Shown: one piece after another, positions 63,562 through 64,000 of the stretch
How the letters are laid out: the number at the start of each line of letters is the position of its first letter
Position numbering within the stretch: the stretch's first letter is position 1
Assembly (NCBI GenBank): GCA_003247835.1
Contig: QJYB01000091.1
Coordinates: forward strand, 37,304 to 101,303
DNA from: Gammaproteobacteria bacterium
GTDB lineage: Bacteria; Pseudomonadota; Gammaproteobacteria; Pseudomonadales; Azotimanducaceae
Length of the DNA stretch: 64,000 nucleotides
Direction of reading: 5' to 3'
The notes under the pieces: generated by a model
Databases searched by the model: none
Told to the model about the DNA's origin: nothing
The model's input: the letters and a program-made list of their open reading frames with translations, nothing else
Position numbers and translations under genes: made by a program

Positions 63562-64000
63562 TCAATGGGAGGCCCGGTCCGCCGGATCGGCGGTACCGTC
63601 GCTCTCCGGCTCGTGCAGGTAGCCCTTGGCCGCCAGGTAGCCGATGGTGATGAGGATGTACAGGAAGGTGAGCGCGAAGCCGCCGATCAGCTTGTAGCTC
63701 ACCCAGAAGTCCAGCGAAAAGTTGTAGGCCACCACCAGGTTCAGCGCACCGGCAAAGAGGAAGCCGGCTGCCCAGCCGAAGTTGAGCCGGGCCCAGACCT
63801 CGTCGTGCAGGGACATCTGGGCGCCCAGCATGCGGTGCAGGGCGTTCTTCCGGGAGAAGAAATGACTGCCGACGAGTATGGCCGCGAGCAGCCAGTTGAC
63901 GATGGTGGGCTTCCAGAGAATGAACGTCTCGTTCCGGAATACCAGGGTCAGGCCGCCGAACACCATGCTGGCCCAGAAGGTGATCTTGAGCTCCCGGCTC
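63562..64000 (-). CDS. yciB: YciB/septation protein A-type membrane protein, 5' end outside window
   Basis: The open frame reaches the right edge, so the start is missing; about 145 residues are visible. Conserved segments are ITFWASMVFGGLTLVFRNETFILWKPTIVNWL, given here as separate blocks TFWASMVFGG and ETFILWKPTIVNWL, then MLGAQMSLHDEVWARLNFGWAAGF and the terminal WVSYKLIGGFALTFLYI helix. Several transmembrane helices alternate with short loops. YciB (IspZ) influences cell envelope integrity and intracellular septation. It is the most upstream visible gene of the run leading to argS. Confidence 0.92.
   Translation of the reverse strand, partial: SRELKITFWASMVFGGLTLVFRNETFILWKPTIVNWLLAAILVGSHFFSRKNALHRMLGAQMSLHDEVWARLNFGWAAGFLFAGALNLVVAYNFSLDFWVSYKLIGGFALTFLYILITIGYLAAKGYLHEPESDGTADPADRASH

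Overview
The window is one continuous chromosomal stretch of a high-GC bacterium, almost certainly a gammaproteobacterium. Evidence for this is the housekeeping neighbourhoods (metG/mrp/dcd, purM/DUF2066/hda, rnf genes ending in nth, a Pseudomonas-like NrdA/NrdB pair) and the number of GTG and TTG starts. I cannot name the genus. I see no phage, insertion sequence, CRISPR array, rRNA or tRNA. The region is densely packed core genome with a few odd loci.

Layout. 1-4066: the end of ligA, an SLT-like lipoprotein and dinG, followed by a 136-bp intergenic run of hairpins. 4203-9489: an M16 peptidase lipoprotein, a DoxX-family membrane protein, a glycerate-kinase-like P-loop enzyme and a glycine-zipper envelope protein. 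9535-11901: a PepSY protein followed by a PhoP/PhoQ-like two-component pair. 11908-15041: a very large DUF349 protein and a double-CDGSH iron-sulfur protein. 15073-19013: acyl-CoA metabolism (enoyl-CoA hydratase, a truncated acyl-CoA dehydrogenase large-subunit relic, an intact small subunit, an alpha/beta hydrolase) and a VOC protein. 19025-25944: a penicillin-acylase-family hydrolase downstream of nrdAB. 25945-26566: the largest non-coding stretch, with an NrdR-box and a DnaA-box match. 26567-33367: glpK, a membrane diguanylate cyclase and a 1377-residue PilZ-DUF1631-GGDEF-EAL protein. 33569-38132: an unknown lipoprotein, argF, argD and a PatB-type C-S lyase.

38339-45196: grxD, rnt, an uncharacterised zinc-ribbon protein with murI, and an Rnf-type cluster (rnfA, an rnfB-like fusion, rnfD, rnfG, rnfE, nth) lying directly behind metG. 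This cluster is the most unusual locus: there is no rnfC gene, and the RnfB-like protein carries an extra C-terminal pair of [4Fe-4S] motifs resembling the ferredoxin part of RnfC, while the NADH/FMN part of RnfC is absent. 45210-49008: metG, mrp and dcd. 49031-54808: purM, divergent from a tight operon of DUF2066, a CDP-alcohol phosphatidyltransferase, hda, a MurG-type glycosyltransferase outside the division cluster, and a SerA-like dehydrogenase. 54810-58884: mnmC, a sulfurtransferase and a fatty-acid desaturase. 58991-64000: a minus-strand run of yciB (cut by the window edge), an SH3/coiled-coil membrane protein, pdxJ, a periplasmic cyclophilin, a membrane-anchored cold-shock-domain protein and argS.

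Other points of interest are an intrinsic terminator after nrdB whose 3' arm and T-tract appear to double as the ribosome-binding site and TTG start of the next gene, and the acyl-CoA dehydrogenase relic that has kept only its C-terminal domain. All functional calls come from reading the sequence; no database search was run.
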